From Fulvia fulva (lineage: Eukaryota > Ascomycota > Dothideomycetes > Mycosphaerellales > Mycosphaerellaceae), in the NCBI RefSeq assembly GCF_020509005.1, contig NC_063019.1, forward strand, positions 4,276,607 through 4,340,606: a DNA stretch of 64,000 nucleotides, in the 5' to 3' direction. Made by a program: the position numbers and the translations under genes. Positions 1-8,691 of this stretch are shown here, in pieces. The notes beneath the pieces were generated by a model that was given only the letters and a program-made list of their open reading frames with translations, searched no databases and was not told where the DNA came from. Every line of letters starts with the position of its first letter. Within the stretch, counting starts at the first letter, position 1.

Positions 1-218
1 TTACCTAGGAGTTGCCTAATGTAGCTAGGCACCTCCGCGCCGTTTAGAGCTAAAGAAATAGGGTAAAGAGAGCTTTAAGCTGTCTAGATTAAATAAGGTA
101 GAACTCCTATAGTCCTAGGGGCAGTGGCCTGCTTTATATATCGTTAGAATAGCCTTGATAAGAGCTTTCGAATGTGTCGTGTTTTGGCATAGAGATCGAT
201 AGTCCACCGGTTAGAGCC
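1..218 (+). repeat. Inverted repeat, left arm (partner 23616-23832)
   Basis: The reverse complement of this stretch aligns to 23616-23832 almost base for base. Differences are mainly RIP-type transitions (C/T, G/A) plus a one-base indel near the inner end. The arm runs off the start of the window, so the repeat may be longer. The two arms face each other around the gene island. They are most simply two copies of one transposon family in opposite orientation. Confidence 0.75.
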
Positions 219-1459
219 TATAATAATACCTAACTTTAGTTATAAGGATTATACGCGAGTACTTACTATTGAATATACTCTTTACTAGTAAAAGCTATCC
301 TTAGGGATAGGAATAGGTTCCTCTAAGTCTATTACCTTATAAAGATTCTAGAGCAAATTCTTCCTAAAGTGTACAAATCTTCTATACTAAAGCTCCTACT
401 ACTTTAGGTCGGTCTTTAATTAAGTAGTCACAAAGGCATTCTCTATTAGTAGTGTATATAATAAGTAATATGCCCGTTCTTATAGGAGAGGACAAATCTT
501 ATTAATGAATAGAACCCCCCTAAGGAGCTTTGTCTAGACACTAGTCTTACTAGAGGAGGAAATAAGAGAAAATAATAGAGGTTGAACACTAAACTACTTA
601 CTAAACTAGTTCTATAAAACCAGGTTTACTCCTAGCTTAGGTATAAGTAGGATATCTTCTAAAACAACTTTTTTACTAGCTCTCCTACTTATCTCTACAT
701 TCCTAATATAAGTAGCTAATAAAAACCTACCTCCTACTTCAATCTATTTCTTTCTTATTAAGGGAGTTATAGATCTAAAGAGGTAGCTTTAGTCAGTTAT
801 ATAGGATGAAGTATAGGAGTTAAGTAACTACTCTAACGAGGAGAACTTGCCTTAGACTTCTATAGTTAAGTAAGCCACTTTATTATACTTATTATTATTA
901 GACATTGTCTCTAGGGATGAGCTATATAAGTCACGTAACTCTTAGGCGGAAAACCCTTTTCTAGTCTTCTTTACTTTAGAGGTATAAGACTAGGCCTAGT
1001 TCTTCTAAAGTGACAGTATGTTAGAGCTAAGTTTCTTTACTATTTTCTTAAGTTCTTCTATAAAGGACTTCTCTCTTAGTGTCCTCCTTAAAGTAGGTGG
1101 TAGAGTTCTCTTCTTCTTAATATATATTATATTCTAGGAAGATAGTAGTTAGGAATGAGATCTAAGGACCTTTCTTACCTTAGGTAGACTAGGGCAGTCC
1201 TTAATCAGATGATCCTTCTTATAGAGAAGGTAGGAGAGTGGTCTTACTAGACCTAAGGGCTTAACCTAGGTAGCTACTATACTATACTTAGCCTTAGAGG
1301 GATCTAACCTAGCTTCTTAAGCTTTAAGGATCTTTAAGGTCCTTTTATAATCTATCTTTAGCTGAGCTATAATAGTATCCCTAGCTATATAGTAGTTAGG
1401 TAGTAGTAAGCTTAAGAGCTAGGTCATCCTTATATTAGCTTTCCTATAATACTGACCCT
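1..1459. repeat. RIP-mutated repeat, family not identified
   Basis: No open frame of useful length is present in any frame. CA and TG dinucleotides are nearly absent and TAG/TAA triplets are frequent, which is the footprint of repeat-induced point mutation. The sequence continues on the far side of the Gypsy A insertion (from 8692), so element A landed inside this older repeat. The first ~218 bases form one arm of a long-range inverted repeat. I could not assign the remainder to a transposon family by eye. Confidence 0.7.
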
Positions 1460-1464
1460 CTAGG

Positions 1465-1648
1465 TGTAAGGGCGCGCGTACCATAGGGTCCGAATGAGAT
1501 AGTTGTTGTTCTACGAAGCTACGAAAGAGGAGCGCGAGGCGCGGCGAAGTTATAAAGTAAAGCCAAGCCGCGCTAACCCGATGCAGAAGGTCCGCGGTTC
1601 AGCCGGGCCGACGCAGCTACAGTGAGGGGTCGCGGGCTGCCCGTGACA
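1465..1648 (-). repeat. Gypsy A 3' LTR
   Basis: This 184-bp terminal repeat begins TGTCAC and ends CTTACA on the minus strand, so it has the usual TG...CA ends. It differs from its partner at 8503-8686 by one base. The adjacent internal bases (1649 upward) hold the polypurine tract expected just upstream of a 3' LTR. Confidence 0.95.
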
Positions 1649-1650
1649 GT

Positions 1651-1664
1651 ACCCCCCCTCCCAA
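1651..1664 (-). other. Gypsy A polypurine tract
   Basis: On the minus strand this reads as a G-rich purine run (GGGAGGGGGG) two bases from the 3' LTR, where plus-strand DNA priming is expected. The same motif with small changes lies next to the LTR of Gypsy C (near 54617) and of the telomere-proximal fragment (near 62889). The three are therefore related families. Confidence 0.75.
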
Positions 1665-1842
1665 AACACGCCTCAGTCCTCTGAGCGTTATTCACCTTGT
1701 GAGGCCACTTGCCTGTCGAGCTCCATAATCGCGCGAACGCCGAATCATCCTCTAGTGCCCTGTCGTCATCCGATAACATCGCATTCGCTCTATTAAGACC
1801 ATCCTCGACCGGCTTCCTTCGAGAAACATGTTGCCTAGTTAG

Positions 1843-4800
1843 CTAGCTTGCCCCAGATCTAAGTCTGTCTTCGGCTCGCACTCGCGTATGATCCTTATGA
1901 CCAAAGTTGGGTATCATTGCAGGCTCTGTAGGCTCCACTCGAGTATCGAATATGTGCGGAGCAGATTCTATTAGAGGCAAGGCTCGAGGCGACTCATTCG
2001 TGACGGTGTCTTTCGGAATGACCCTGATCGAGTTGAGCCCGAGTATCTCAGTGGCTGGTAGGGACCAGTCAGATGGAGCTGCGAAGCCTACAGGCGTAGA
2101 CAACTCCGGCCGGTTATGGTGAAAGTCTGCAACAGCGGCGGCTGCGTGTTCAAGCATGTCCTCTGCAGGTTGCCAGGTCTCACCATCCTCTTCGTTCTGA
2201 TATCCAGCCCATTTCACCTTGTACCATGTATCTACTTTGCGCTTGTGCCCCTTCTTCACCTTGCCTGCCCGCTTACGGGTGTACATGTCAAGGATCTTTT
2301 CCACCTCGTACATGTGCGTAGGTGCTGCCACTACATCGGCTGCTGCATCAGCCTCGGTGGTGTCAGGTTCGATAGTTATCGGTGGTGGCGGCGCCAGATG
2401 CTGCCCTTCAAGTGGTGGGAAATCGGGGTGGTCGGCTCGTTGTAGTAGTGAGGTGTGGAAGCAGTTATCAAGTCCTACTAGAGCGTCTGATAGTTTCAGT
2501 CGATAAGAGAGTCTGGCCGGCATAACTTCCGTGATCTGGTAAGGGCCGGCATATCTCCTGTCCAGCTTCTTAGATGGTCGAGTCGTGCGGATGTTCTTGG
2601 TGCTAAGATACACCCAATCACCCACCTTGTAGTCTGGAGGAATGCTTCGGTGGCGGTTTGCTGCCTCTGCTTGGAGAGCTTGTGACATTCGCATATTCTC
2701 TTGAAGGTGTTTGTGAAGCTCGCAAATTCGACGCACAAAGGTTTCTGCTGATCGCGCGTCCAGTCGCTGGAGAGTGGTCAGTCCTCCCTCCTTTCCAGCG
2801 TTCAGGTCAACTCGCTCTATGAACTCAGGGTTGTATCCTAAGGTGGCGTAGAACGGCGACACACCAGTAGTCTCAGACAGGTGATTGTTGATCGCGAACT
2901 GAGCAAGGCACAGCCATTCTGCCCAGTCATCCTGTGCCTCGTTGGTGAACATGCGGAGATACTGTTCCATCGCCTGGTTAGTGCGTTCTGACTGTCCATC
3001 AGTTTCTGGGTGATACGAAGAACTCAGCTTGCGATTTGTGCGGAGCATCTTGCAGAGTTTCTTCCAGAAGGTAGCAACCCACTGCTTGCCACGGTCTGAT
3101 GTAATGGTGTCAGGAAACCCGCGCCGACAGAACACATGTTTGAGGAAAAGCCTTGCCGTATTCTGTGCTGTCATTGCGCCAATAGGGATCAGCTCGACTT
3201 CCTTAGTGAGCCTGTCAGTGACGGTCATAATGTTGTTGTAGACCATGCCGTCAAGAGTGCTGTCTGGGAGTCCGACAACGAAGTCGACTGCAATGTGTTT
3301 CCAAGGCCGATCTGGAACAGGAAGTGGCTGTAGTAATCCTAGTGGCTGGGAGTGCAGAGATTTTGTTGTACGGCAGGTGCGGCAATTCGCGGTGTATCTG
3401 CGCACGGATCTCGCTAATCCAGGCCAGTAGAATTCACGTGCTACGAGTTCATAAGTGCGAGCTCGTCCTGGATGGCCTGCTGCTGGAGCGTCATGGTTTA
3501 TCTTGATTATCCTGGTCTGTAAAGCTTGGTCATTTGGTACCCATAAGCTCCAGCCGTCGTATTGGTTTCGAACATATAGCAGGTCGCCATCCACTTTGCA
3601 GTGTGCTGGGTGAATCTTCGCTCTCTGTAGCAGTGTAGGAGTGCGGTCTTTCTGCAGGTCCTTAATCGCGGTCTTGAGCTCGTTATCGGTTACGTACGCC
3701 GTCGACATTCGATACTCGAGTTCGGCTTCCCGCTGACTTTCACGCGTCGCCGGTTGTTCAGTAGGCGCATCTCGTTCTGTAGGCATAAACTCTTCAGCTT
3801 CAGGGTTTAGCGGTACTGGTTCCTCTTCTTCCGGCGCATCTTCTACTGTTGCCTGTAGTGAGGCGATCTTAAGGAATCGCTTAGGAGGCAGCAATGTCTG
3901 ATGCTGATGCTGGTTCCGAGGGTCGTCCACCCCCTGCGGAAGGTCCTGGCTGCGTCTCGTCAGGCTGTCTGGCTTTGTACCTTGAAGTCCTGGACGGTAT
4001 ATTATCTTGAAGTTGAACTGTGACAAGAACTCAGCCCAACGCGCTTGTCGCCGATTTAGCTGCTTTGTCGTCATGAAGTATTCCAGGTTCTTGTGGTCGG
4101 TGTAAATCTTGACTGGCTGTGAGTCCTCATCATCTGCCTCGCAGGCGAGCTCGGGTCTCCATTCCTCAAAAGCCTTGATGATGGCTAACAGTTCCTTATC
4201 ATAGATTTCATAATTGCACTCCTGTGGACTCAACTTCTTCGAGTAGAAGGCCACAGGATGTAGCACGCCATTCTCGTCATACTGCGAAAGCACGCCGGCG
4301 TTCACAAAATCTGAAGAATCTGTCTCTATTACTGTTTCCCTGCCTGGCACGTAATGTGCGAGCATGCCGGCTTTGCTGAACGCAGCTTTCAAATTGTCAA
4401 AGGCTCGTTGGCAATCTAGTGACCATTGAATCCTTCTGTTCTTGTGATTGCTTGGTCCGTCCGACTTGGTCAGGTTTGTGAGAGGAGCAGCTATGCGCGA
4501 AAATGCTTCGATGAATCGCCTGTAGAAGTTGGCAAATCCAAGGAAGGCCTGGACATCCTTCAGGTTCTCAGGAGCTTCCCATGTCTGAATACATTCGAGT
4601 TTCTCGGGGTCCATCTCGATGCCGTCAGGGGTTATGATTAGCCCAAGATACTTCACCTTCTGTTGGTGGAATTCGCTTTTGTCGATGTCCACTGTAAGTC
4701 CTGCATCGCGTAGCTTGGTGAGAACCTTCCGCACGTGTTCAATGTGCTCCTCCAAGGTGTCACTGAAGATAAGTACGTCATCCAGGTAGGCCGACACAAA

Positions 4801-6369
4801 GTCGTCTAGGTGTTCTTGCAAGACCTTGTTGATGTATGATTGGAACGATGCTGGTCCGTTGCACAAGCCGAATGGCAACACTAGACACTCGTAGATGCCG
4901 TATCGTGTCGCAAACGCTGTCAACCACTCGTGCCCTTCAGCTATCCGTAACTTGTTGAAGGCTGCTACAATGTCCAGCTTTGTGAAGTACTTCTTGCCGT
5001 GTATGCGGTTGAGCGTCTCTTGTATCAAGGGAATCGGATACCGGTTCTTGATAGTGATCGCATTCAATCCTCTGTAGTCGATACAAACACGCAGCCCACC
5101 TCCAGGCTTACGTACCACTAGCACTGGTGCAGGAGACTGGTTCGTCTTTTGCCCTGCTTTCCGCACCTTCCCTTCAGATGTTTGCTCGTCTAGCCATTTT
5201 TTAACTGCCTCGTTCTCCTTCTCAGCTAGGCCGTAGGGCTTGCGGTATGGTGGCTCTTGTGGACCATTAGGCTTAATGTGAATCTCATGATCTACGCCTA
5301 GTCGGTGAGGTGGGAGTCCTTCATGATCCTTAGCTGAGAAAGCGTCCGCAATATCGTGGTACATTGGCGGCAACTTCTCCTTCGGGTTGTGATTGAACTG
5401 CTTGTTCAAGAATTGGTCCAGATCATCAGCAGCCATTGCACTTAGCTTAAGCTCTCCGCCGTCGCTCTCACGCCTAGTGGGCATGATGTAGAAGCACTCA
5501 GCCCCAGGCCGGTGCGCGTACATCCCCCACGCGCGTTGAGAAACGCCCTGGCAGTCCACTTCTTCATCGTCTATGTCTTCTAGGTCATATGATGAGACAT
5601 TCAGCTCTGCTCCTCCTGCTGTGAAGCTCGCTACATCTCCAGTGAAGGGCTCTGGTCCGTACCGTACTGGTGCCTGCTTCTTCTTCTCGCGGTGGTTCAG
5701 GGATTGCACTGTTGTCGGTGTCTTATTCTGTAGACAGTGACCAAAGCAGTAATCCGACCTGAATGCCACCTCGCCTGTCTCCCAGAAGATGTTTGGGTTG
5801 TGCGCTGTAAGCCACGGCAGGCCAAAGACGATGTCGTATTCGAGGTCGGTGACGTAGCATAACATTTGCTCGTGATGATCGCCTATGACTACGTCTACAG
5901 GGGCCGCGTGTGTAATCTGCCGCGCAGTGGCCGTTCCATCTCCCAGTGTTAGTCGTCGGCTTTGCGTCAAAGGGATCAGGGGTATTGTGTATTTGCGTGT
6001 GAATTTCCAGTCAAGAAAGAGAGAGGTGGAAGCAGAATCTACAAGGCCTCGAGCCTTTCTCTGTTGTATCATTACGGGTAACACTATGTGAGGGTACACA
6101 GCTGGCTGTTGCTTATCCAGTGCGCATGCCGATATCTTAAGCTCCTCACTATAGTCTGTTACCGTCTCTTGCGTTCCGTGTCTCTCAATCTCATGCTCTT
6201 TCTGTCCTAGGAAGTTCGGGTGACCGCTGTCTACCACGCTTAGGCAGCGGTCGTGCCATTTCCCTGCCGCGGATCGGCGGCTAGGGAACTGAGGTTCGCG
6301 TTCGGATTCGGCGTGGTATTGCGTGGACGCGGTGGGCGATAGTCGCCATCGTACCCATACATTGGGCAT
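1843..6369 (-). CDS. pol: Gypsy A Pol polyprotein (protease-RT-RNase H-integrase-chromodomain)
   Basis: This 1508-residue open frame lies in the -1 frame relative to gag. It is probably made only as a Gag-Pol fusion by frameshifting at 6258-6264, so the ATG at 6369 is unlikely to be used. Visible domains in order are an aspartic protease near residue 107 (LVDSAST, D-S-A instead of D-S/T-G), reverse transcriptase with CIDYRGLN near 430 and catalytic YLDD near 526, RNase H (ETDSSD near 680) and an integrase zinc finger near 980. The integrase core follows, with D (VDF ~1030), D (SDRG ~1093) and E (DGQSERTNQ ~1130). The C-terminus near 1353-1420 is a chromodomain (YEVEKILD, WYKVKWAGY, TWQPAED), which in chromoviruses directs integration to marked chromatin. 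No stops or RIP are seen. Confidence 0.96.
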   Translation of the reverse strand: MPNVWVRWRLSPTASTQYHAESEREPQFPSRRSAAGKWHDRCLSVVDSGHPNFLGQKEHEIERHGTQETVTDYSEELKISACALDKQQPAVYPHIVLPVMIQQRKARGLVDSASTSLFLDWKFTRKYTIPLIPLTQSRRLTLGDGTATARQITHAAPVDVVIGDHHEQMLCYVTDLEYDIVFGLPWLTAHNPNIFWETGEVAFRSDYCFGHCLQNKTPTTVQSLNHREKKKQAPVRYGPEPFTGDVASFTAGGAELNVSSYDLEDIDDEEVDCQGVSQRAWGMYAHRPGAECFYIMPTRRESDGGELKLSAMAADDLDQFLNKQFNHNPKEKLPPMYHDIADAFSAKDHEGLPPHRLGVDHEIHIKPNGPQEPPYRKPYGLAEKENEAVKKWLDEQTSEGKVRKAGQKTNQSPAPVLVVRKPGGGLRVCIDYRGLNAITIKNRYPIPLIQETLNRIHGKKYFTKLDIVAAFNKLRIAEGHEWLTAFATRYGIYECLVLPFGLCNGPASFQSYINKVLQEHLDDFVSAYLDDVLIFSDTLEEHIEHVRKVLTKLRDAGLTVDIDKSEFHQQKVKYLGLIITPDGIEMDPEKLECIQTWEAPENLKDVQAFLGFANFYRRFIEAFSRIAAPLTNLTKSDGPSNHKNRRIQWSLDCQRAFDNLKAAFSKAGMLAHYVPGRETVIETDSSDFVNAGVLSQYDENGVLHPVAFYSKKLSPQECNYEIYDKELLAIIKAFEEWRPELACEADDEDSQPVKIYTDHKNLEYFMTTKQLNRRQARWAEFLSQFNFKIIYRPGLQGTKPDSLTRRSQDLPQGVDDPRNQHQHQTLLPPKRFLKIASLQATVEDAPEEEEPVPLNPEAEEFMPTERDAPTEQPATRESQREAELEYRMSTAYVTDNELKTAIKDLQKDRTPTLLQRAKIHPAHCKVDGDLLYVRNQYDGWSLWVPNDQALQTRIIKINHDAPAAGHPGRARTYELVAREFYWPGLARSVRRYTANCRTCRTTKSLHSQPLGLLQPLPVPDRPWKHIAVDFVVGLPDSTLDGMVYNNIMTVTDRLTKEVELIPIGAMTAQNTARLFLKHVFCRRGFPDTITSDRGKQWVATFWKKLCKMLRTNRKLSSSYHPETDGQSERTNQAMEQYLRMFTNEAQDDWAEWLCLAQFAINNHLSETTGVSPFYATLGYNPEFIERVDLNAGKEGGLTTLQRLDARSAETFVRRICELHKHLQENMRMSQALQAEAANRHRSIPPDYKVGDWVYLSTKNIRTTRPSKKLDRRYAGPYQITEVMPARLSYRLKLSDALVGLDNCFHTSLLQRADHPDFPPLEGQHLAPPPPITIEPDTTEADAAADVVAAPTHMYEVEKILDMYTRKRAGKVKKGHKRKVDTWYKVKWAGYQNEEDGETWQPAEDMLEHAAAAVADFHHNRPELSTPVGFAAPSDWSLPATEILGLNSIRVIPKDTVTNESPRALPLIESAPHIFDTRVEPTEPAMIPNFGHKDHTRVRAEDRLRSGAS
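6222..6264 (-). promoter_or_regulatory. Programmed -1 ribosomal frameshift signal between gag and pol
   Basis: The minus strand carries the heptamer G-GGA-AAT (6264-6258) in the gag frame, which fits the X-XXY-YYZ slippery rule. After a 5-nt spacer comes a perfect 8-bp stem, GACCGCTG (6252-6245) with CAGCGGTC (6229-6222), around a 15-nt loop. The gag stop TAA (6242-6240) lies inside that loop. A shift by -1 leads directly into the pol frame (G-K-W-H-D). RIPed Gypsy C has the same layout with different stem bases (59745-59787). Confidence 0.88.
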
Positions 6370-8366
6370 TCAGGGTTGGTCGACACGTGAGAACCTGTAC
6401 GGCAGCGGTAGCACTTACCCTGCTTCTTAAGGTCTTCGCGCTGCTCACGGTTGAGCGCAGGCAGGTTCTGTAGATGTGTCGGCAGATCCTCCTTCTTCTT
6501 GGTACCAGCGTACTGTAGTGGGCGCTGTACCAAGGCACCTGCTACACCGGCAGCGGCACTAGCAACTGCGTTGCCGTTGTTCTGGTTGTTCTGGCCGCCA
6601 TTGCTGTTCGAGTTGCCATTGCCCCGGGGGCGCTCCTTCTGCGGGTATAGTCGATCTGTCTCGTAGAAACTCTCGTCCAGTGCGGTGCACTCCTCGATAA
6701 CGTCTTGCATGCTGTCTAGGCGGCGGTCGACTTCGCGGTCGCCGAAGGTCTTGATGAAGTACTTGCGGTTCAGTCGGTTACGGAACAGCATGAGCTCGGT
6801 CTCATCGGTCCATGACATCCAGGCGCGCAACTTCGAGTAGCGGGCATGGAAGGCTACAAAGGTTTCGCCTTGTTCTTGCTTGCAGGTAGCAATGTCAACC
6901 ATAGCCTTGGTTCCCTCATTGCGTGTGCCATATTGGCGTGTCATCCAGTCTAACAACTCTTCTCCAGTCTTGAACTCGTTGAAGGACTGCTGTCCAGGCA
7001 CAGGGATCCTCGGCTTGATGCTTCGCTGAGGATCACCTTGTGTCCACCCATACACGAAGCGCAGACCATCTGCCTCAGTGCGGAAGGTTGCTACAGTCAG
7101 CTTTAGGAGAACACTGCTGTACCAGCTGTCGAAATTGGGGTCGTCATCGTTCTTGAAGTGCTTAGGGTCGGGCACACCCTTGCCGATCTCCATGCCGCGA
7201 GTGAGGGTGCGGTCAATGGTGAAGAGACGTTCTGGAAGGTCAACCAGTGGTGTCTGGGTGCGGGTGTTGCGCATTCTCGAGTCACGACTGTTGTTAGGTC
7301 CTGGTCGCGGACGGTCGTTGTCACGTCCTCGGCCATTGTCGCCACGGTCATCGTCGTCTCCATCGTTATCGTTATCACCACCACCGCCACCGCCCCCTCC
7401 ACCAGCAGCTTCGCGATACCTACGCAATAGCTGCTCGAGTGAGGTCTCGCGTGGGCGGGAACGAGAGGGTCGGCGGCCTGAGCGGCCCCTGCCTCCGTTC
7501 TGTGTGGTGTCTCCTGCCTCAAGCCGAGCCTTCAGGTCATCGACTTCTTGTTGTAGGGCCTGGTTCTTCGCCTCAGCATCTTGTGCCTTCTTCTTCTCCT
7601 TCTCGTAGATCTCGCTGAACTGCTTGCACAGGTTGTTGGCTTCCTTGTATTTCTTCCCCAGCTCTTGCAACTTAGCTGGGTCGCAATCCTTCTTGCTCTT
7701 GAGATCTGCTGCCATTTTCTGTGTGACAAGCTCTTCACTTCGCAGCATCTTGTAGATGCGGTCGTATTCGGTGTACAGCGTGGTGTACTGGGTGTTCTGG
7801 AGGTCGTTGGCTCGCTCCATTACATCGAGTTGTCTGCCCTTAGTAATTGCCGTGTTGACTGCTTGTAGCACGAAGTCGTGGGTGGTCTTCGGGTGTTGGG
7901 ATGCAAGGGTCGTGAGGTTGTCTGGGGTGACATTCTGGTATTCGGATGCGAGAATGTGTTCTGCCTCGTCGAGTGATAGATACACCTCGTCTGGGTCGCC
8001 GCCTGGGTTCTCTTCGAGCTTGAACTCGAACAGTTCTGTAAAGTCAATCTCACCACCTTCTTCTCGCTCGAAGGCCTTCTGGTAAGCTTTATCAATCTCT
8101 TGTTGTAGCGCGACACCGGTGTCTACTGTGACCCGCCGGTTGTCGTCCTGTGTCTGACTCTGAGGAAAAGAGGAGAGGTCGGGGAAAAGAGATGTGCGCT
8201 GCTTGCTTTTGCCCTTAGGCTTAGGTGGCGGTGGCATGCCGCCGTTCGCTGTTTGTGAAGTCATGTTGTCTGGGTTCGGGGGAGGCGTGACGGTGCCTGT
8301 ATCCTGACTGTCTACGAGCGCGCGACCACCTGCTGATGGTGTCGCCGCGTTACGTTCTCTAGGCAT
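6240..8366 (-). CDS. gag: Gypsy A Gag (capsid/nucleocapsid)
   Basis: This 708-residue structural protein of the chromovirus would form the virus-like particle. The N-terminal part is low complexity. The region around residues 190-290 is rich in E, K and Q and is likely coiled coil. An acidic Gly-rich stretch with nine Gly and many Asp/Asn follows near 320-350. A capsid-like segment (FDSWYSSVLLKL to KYFIKTFG) lies around 410-560. One zinc knuckle at 652-667 has spacing C-X2-C-X4-H-X6-C, two residues longer than the standard CX2CX4HX4C. The frame ends in the loop of the frameshift stem, so most ribosomes would terminate here. The start at 8366 is the first ATG of this frame, ~136 nt from the LTR. 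Confidence 0.92.
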   Translation of the reverse strand: MPRERNAATPSAGGRALVDSQDTGTVTPPPNPDNMTSQTANGGMPPPPKPKGKSKQRTSLFPDLSSFPQSQTQDDNRRVTVDTGVALQQEIDKAYQKAFEREEGGEIDFTELFEFKLEENPGGDPDEVYLSLDEAEHILASEYQNVTPDNLTTLASQHPKTTHDFVLQAVNTAITKGRQLDVMERANDLQNTQYTTLYTEYDRIYKMLRSEELVTQKMAADLKSKKDCDPAKLQELGKKYKEANNLCKQFSEIYEKEKKKAQDAEAKNQALQQEVDDLKARLEAGDTTQNGGRGRSGRRPSRSRPRETSLEQLLRRYREAAGGGGGGGGGDNDNDGDDDDRGDNGRGRDNDRPRPGPNNSRDSRMRNTRTQTPLVDLPERLFTIDRTLTRGMEIGKGVPDPKHFKNDDDPNFDSWYSSVLLKLTVATFRTEADGLRFVYGWTQGDPQRSIKPRIPVPGQQSFNEFKTGEELLDWMTRQYGTRNEGTKAMVDIATCKQEQGETFVAFHARYSKLRAWMSWTDETELMLFRNRLNRKYFIKTFGDREVDRRLDSMQDVIEECTALDESFYETDRLYPQKERPRGNGNSNSNGGQNNQNNGNAVASAAAGVAGALVQRPLQYAGTKKKEDLPTHLQNLPALNREQREDLKKQGKCYRCRTGSHVSTNPECPMYGYDGDYRPPRPRNTTPNPNANLSSLAADPRQGNGTTAA

Positions 8367-8491
8367 CTGCGCGCTGTGCGCCTTACCGTGTTCTGTGTTC
8401 TGATGCGGCTCTGCGCGTTCTCGAGTTCTGCGGTTCTGTCTGTTCCTGTTGTTACGCGTCCCTTACCTAGATCCGCGATCTGGGTAGTAAG

Positions 8492-8500
8492 GTAGAACAA
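8492..8500 (-). other. Gypsy A primer-binding site, self-priming type
   Basis: Two bases inside the 5' LTR the minus strand reads TTGTTCTAC. This is the exact complement of GTAGAACAA in the LTR itself (8552-8544). I see no match to a tRNA 3' end. Tf1 of fission yeast primes reverse transcription with the first 11 nt of its own mRNA in this way. If the transcript starts at 8552, it would lie ~40 nt downstream of a TTTATAAC box in the LTR. Confidence 0.7.
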
Positions 8501-8502
8501 AC

Positions 8503-8686
8503 TGTAAGGGCGCGCGTACCATAGGGTCCGAATGAGATAGTTGTTGTTCTACGAAGCTACGAAAGAGGAGCGCGAGGCGCGGCGAAGTTATAAAGTAAAG
8601 CCAAGCCGCGCTAACCCGATGCAGAAGGTCCGCGGTTCAGCCGGGCCGACACAGCTACAGTGAGGGGTCGCGGGCTGCCCGTGACA
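8503..8686 (-). repeat. Gypsy A 5' LTR
   Basis: This 184-bp LTR is the promoter-side copy for the minus-strand element. It contains a TATA-like TTTATAAC ~40 nt upstream of the proposed transcript start at 8552. It is followed immediately outside by the target duplication CTAGG (8687-8691). Confidence 0.95.
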
Positions 8687-8691
8687 CTAGG

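Larger units (their letters stand above)
1460..8691 (-). mobile_element. Gypsy A: intact Ty3/Gypsy chromovirus with 5-bp target duplication CTAGG
   Basis: This is a complete LTR retrotransposon read on the minus strand. It has two 184-bp LTRs (1465-1648 and 8503-8686) that differ at one base (1613 versus 8651). It is flanked by the direct repeat CTAGG (1460-1464 and 8687-8691). Order on the minus strand is 5' LTR, self-complementary primer site, gag, a -1 frameshift, pol (protease, reverse transcriptase, RNase H, integrase, chromodomain), polypurine tract and 3' LTR. Both reading frames are open and show no RIP, unlike the flanking DNA. One LTR difference points to a recent insertion. I judge the element potentially functional, although the protease motif reads D-S-A rather than D-S/T-G. 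Confidence 0.95.

Noticed and set aside
1573..1779. 68-codon minus-strand frame overlapping the 3' LTR of Gypsy A
   Set aside because: It straddles LTR and polypurine tract; no protein family is expected there.
6285..6369. ATG at 6369 as a genuine, independent start for Pol
   Set aside because: It lies deep inside gag. The frameshift heptamer at 6258-6264 explains pol expression without it, so it is reported only as the limit of the open frame.
6281..8116. Several 60-176-codon open frames on both strands overlapping Gypsy gag
   Set aside because: They are other-frame shadows of the 708-residue gag, driven by its biased composition (Gly/Asp/Arg runs).
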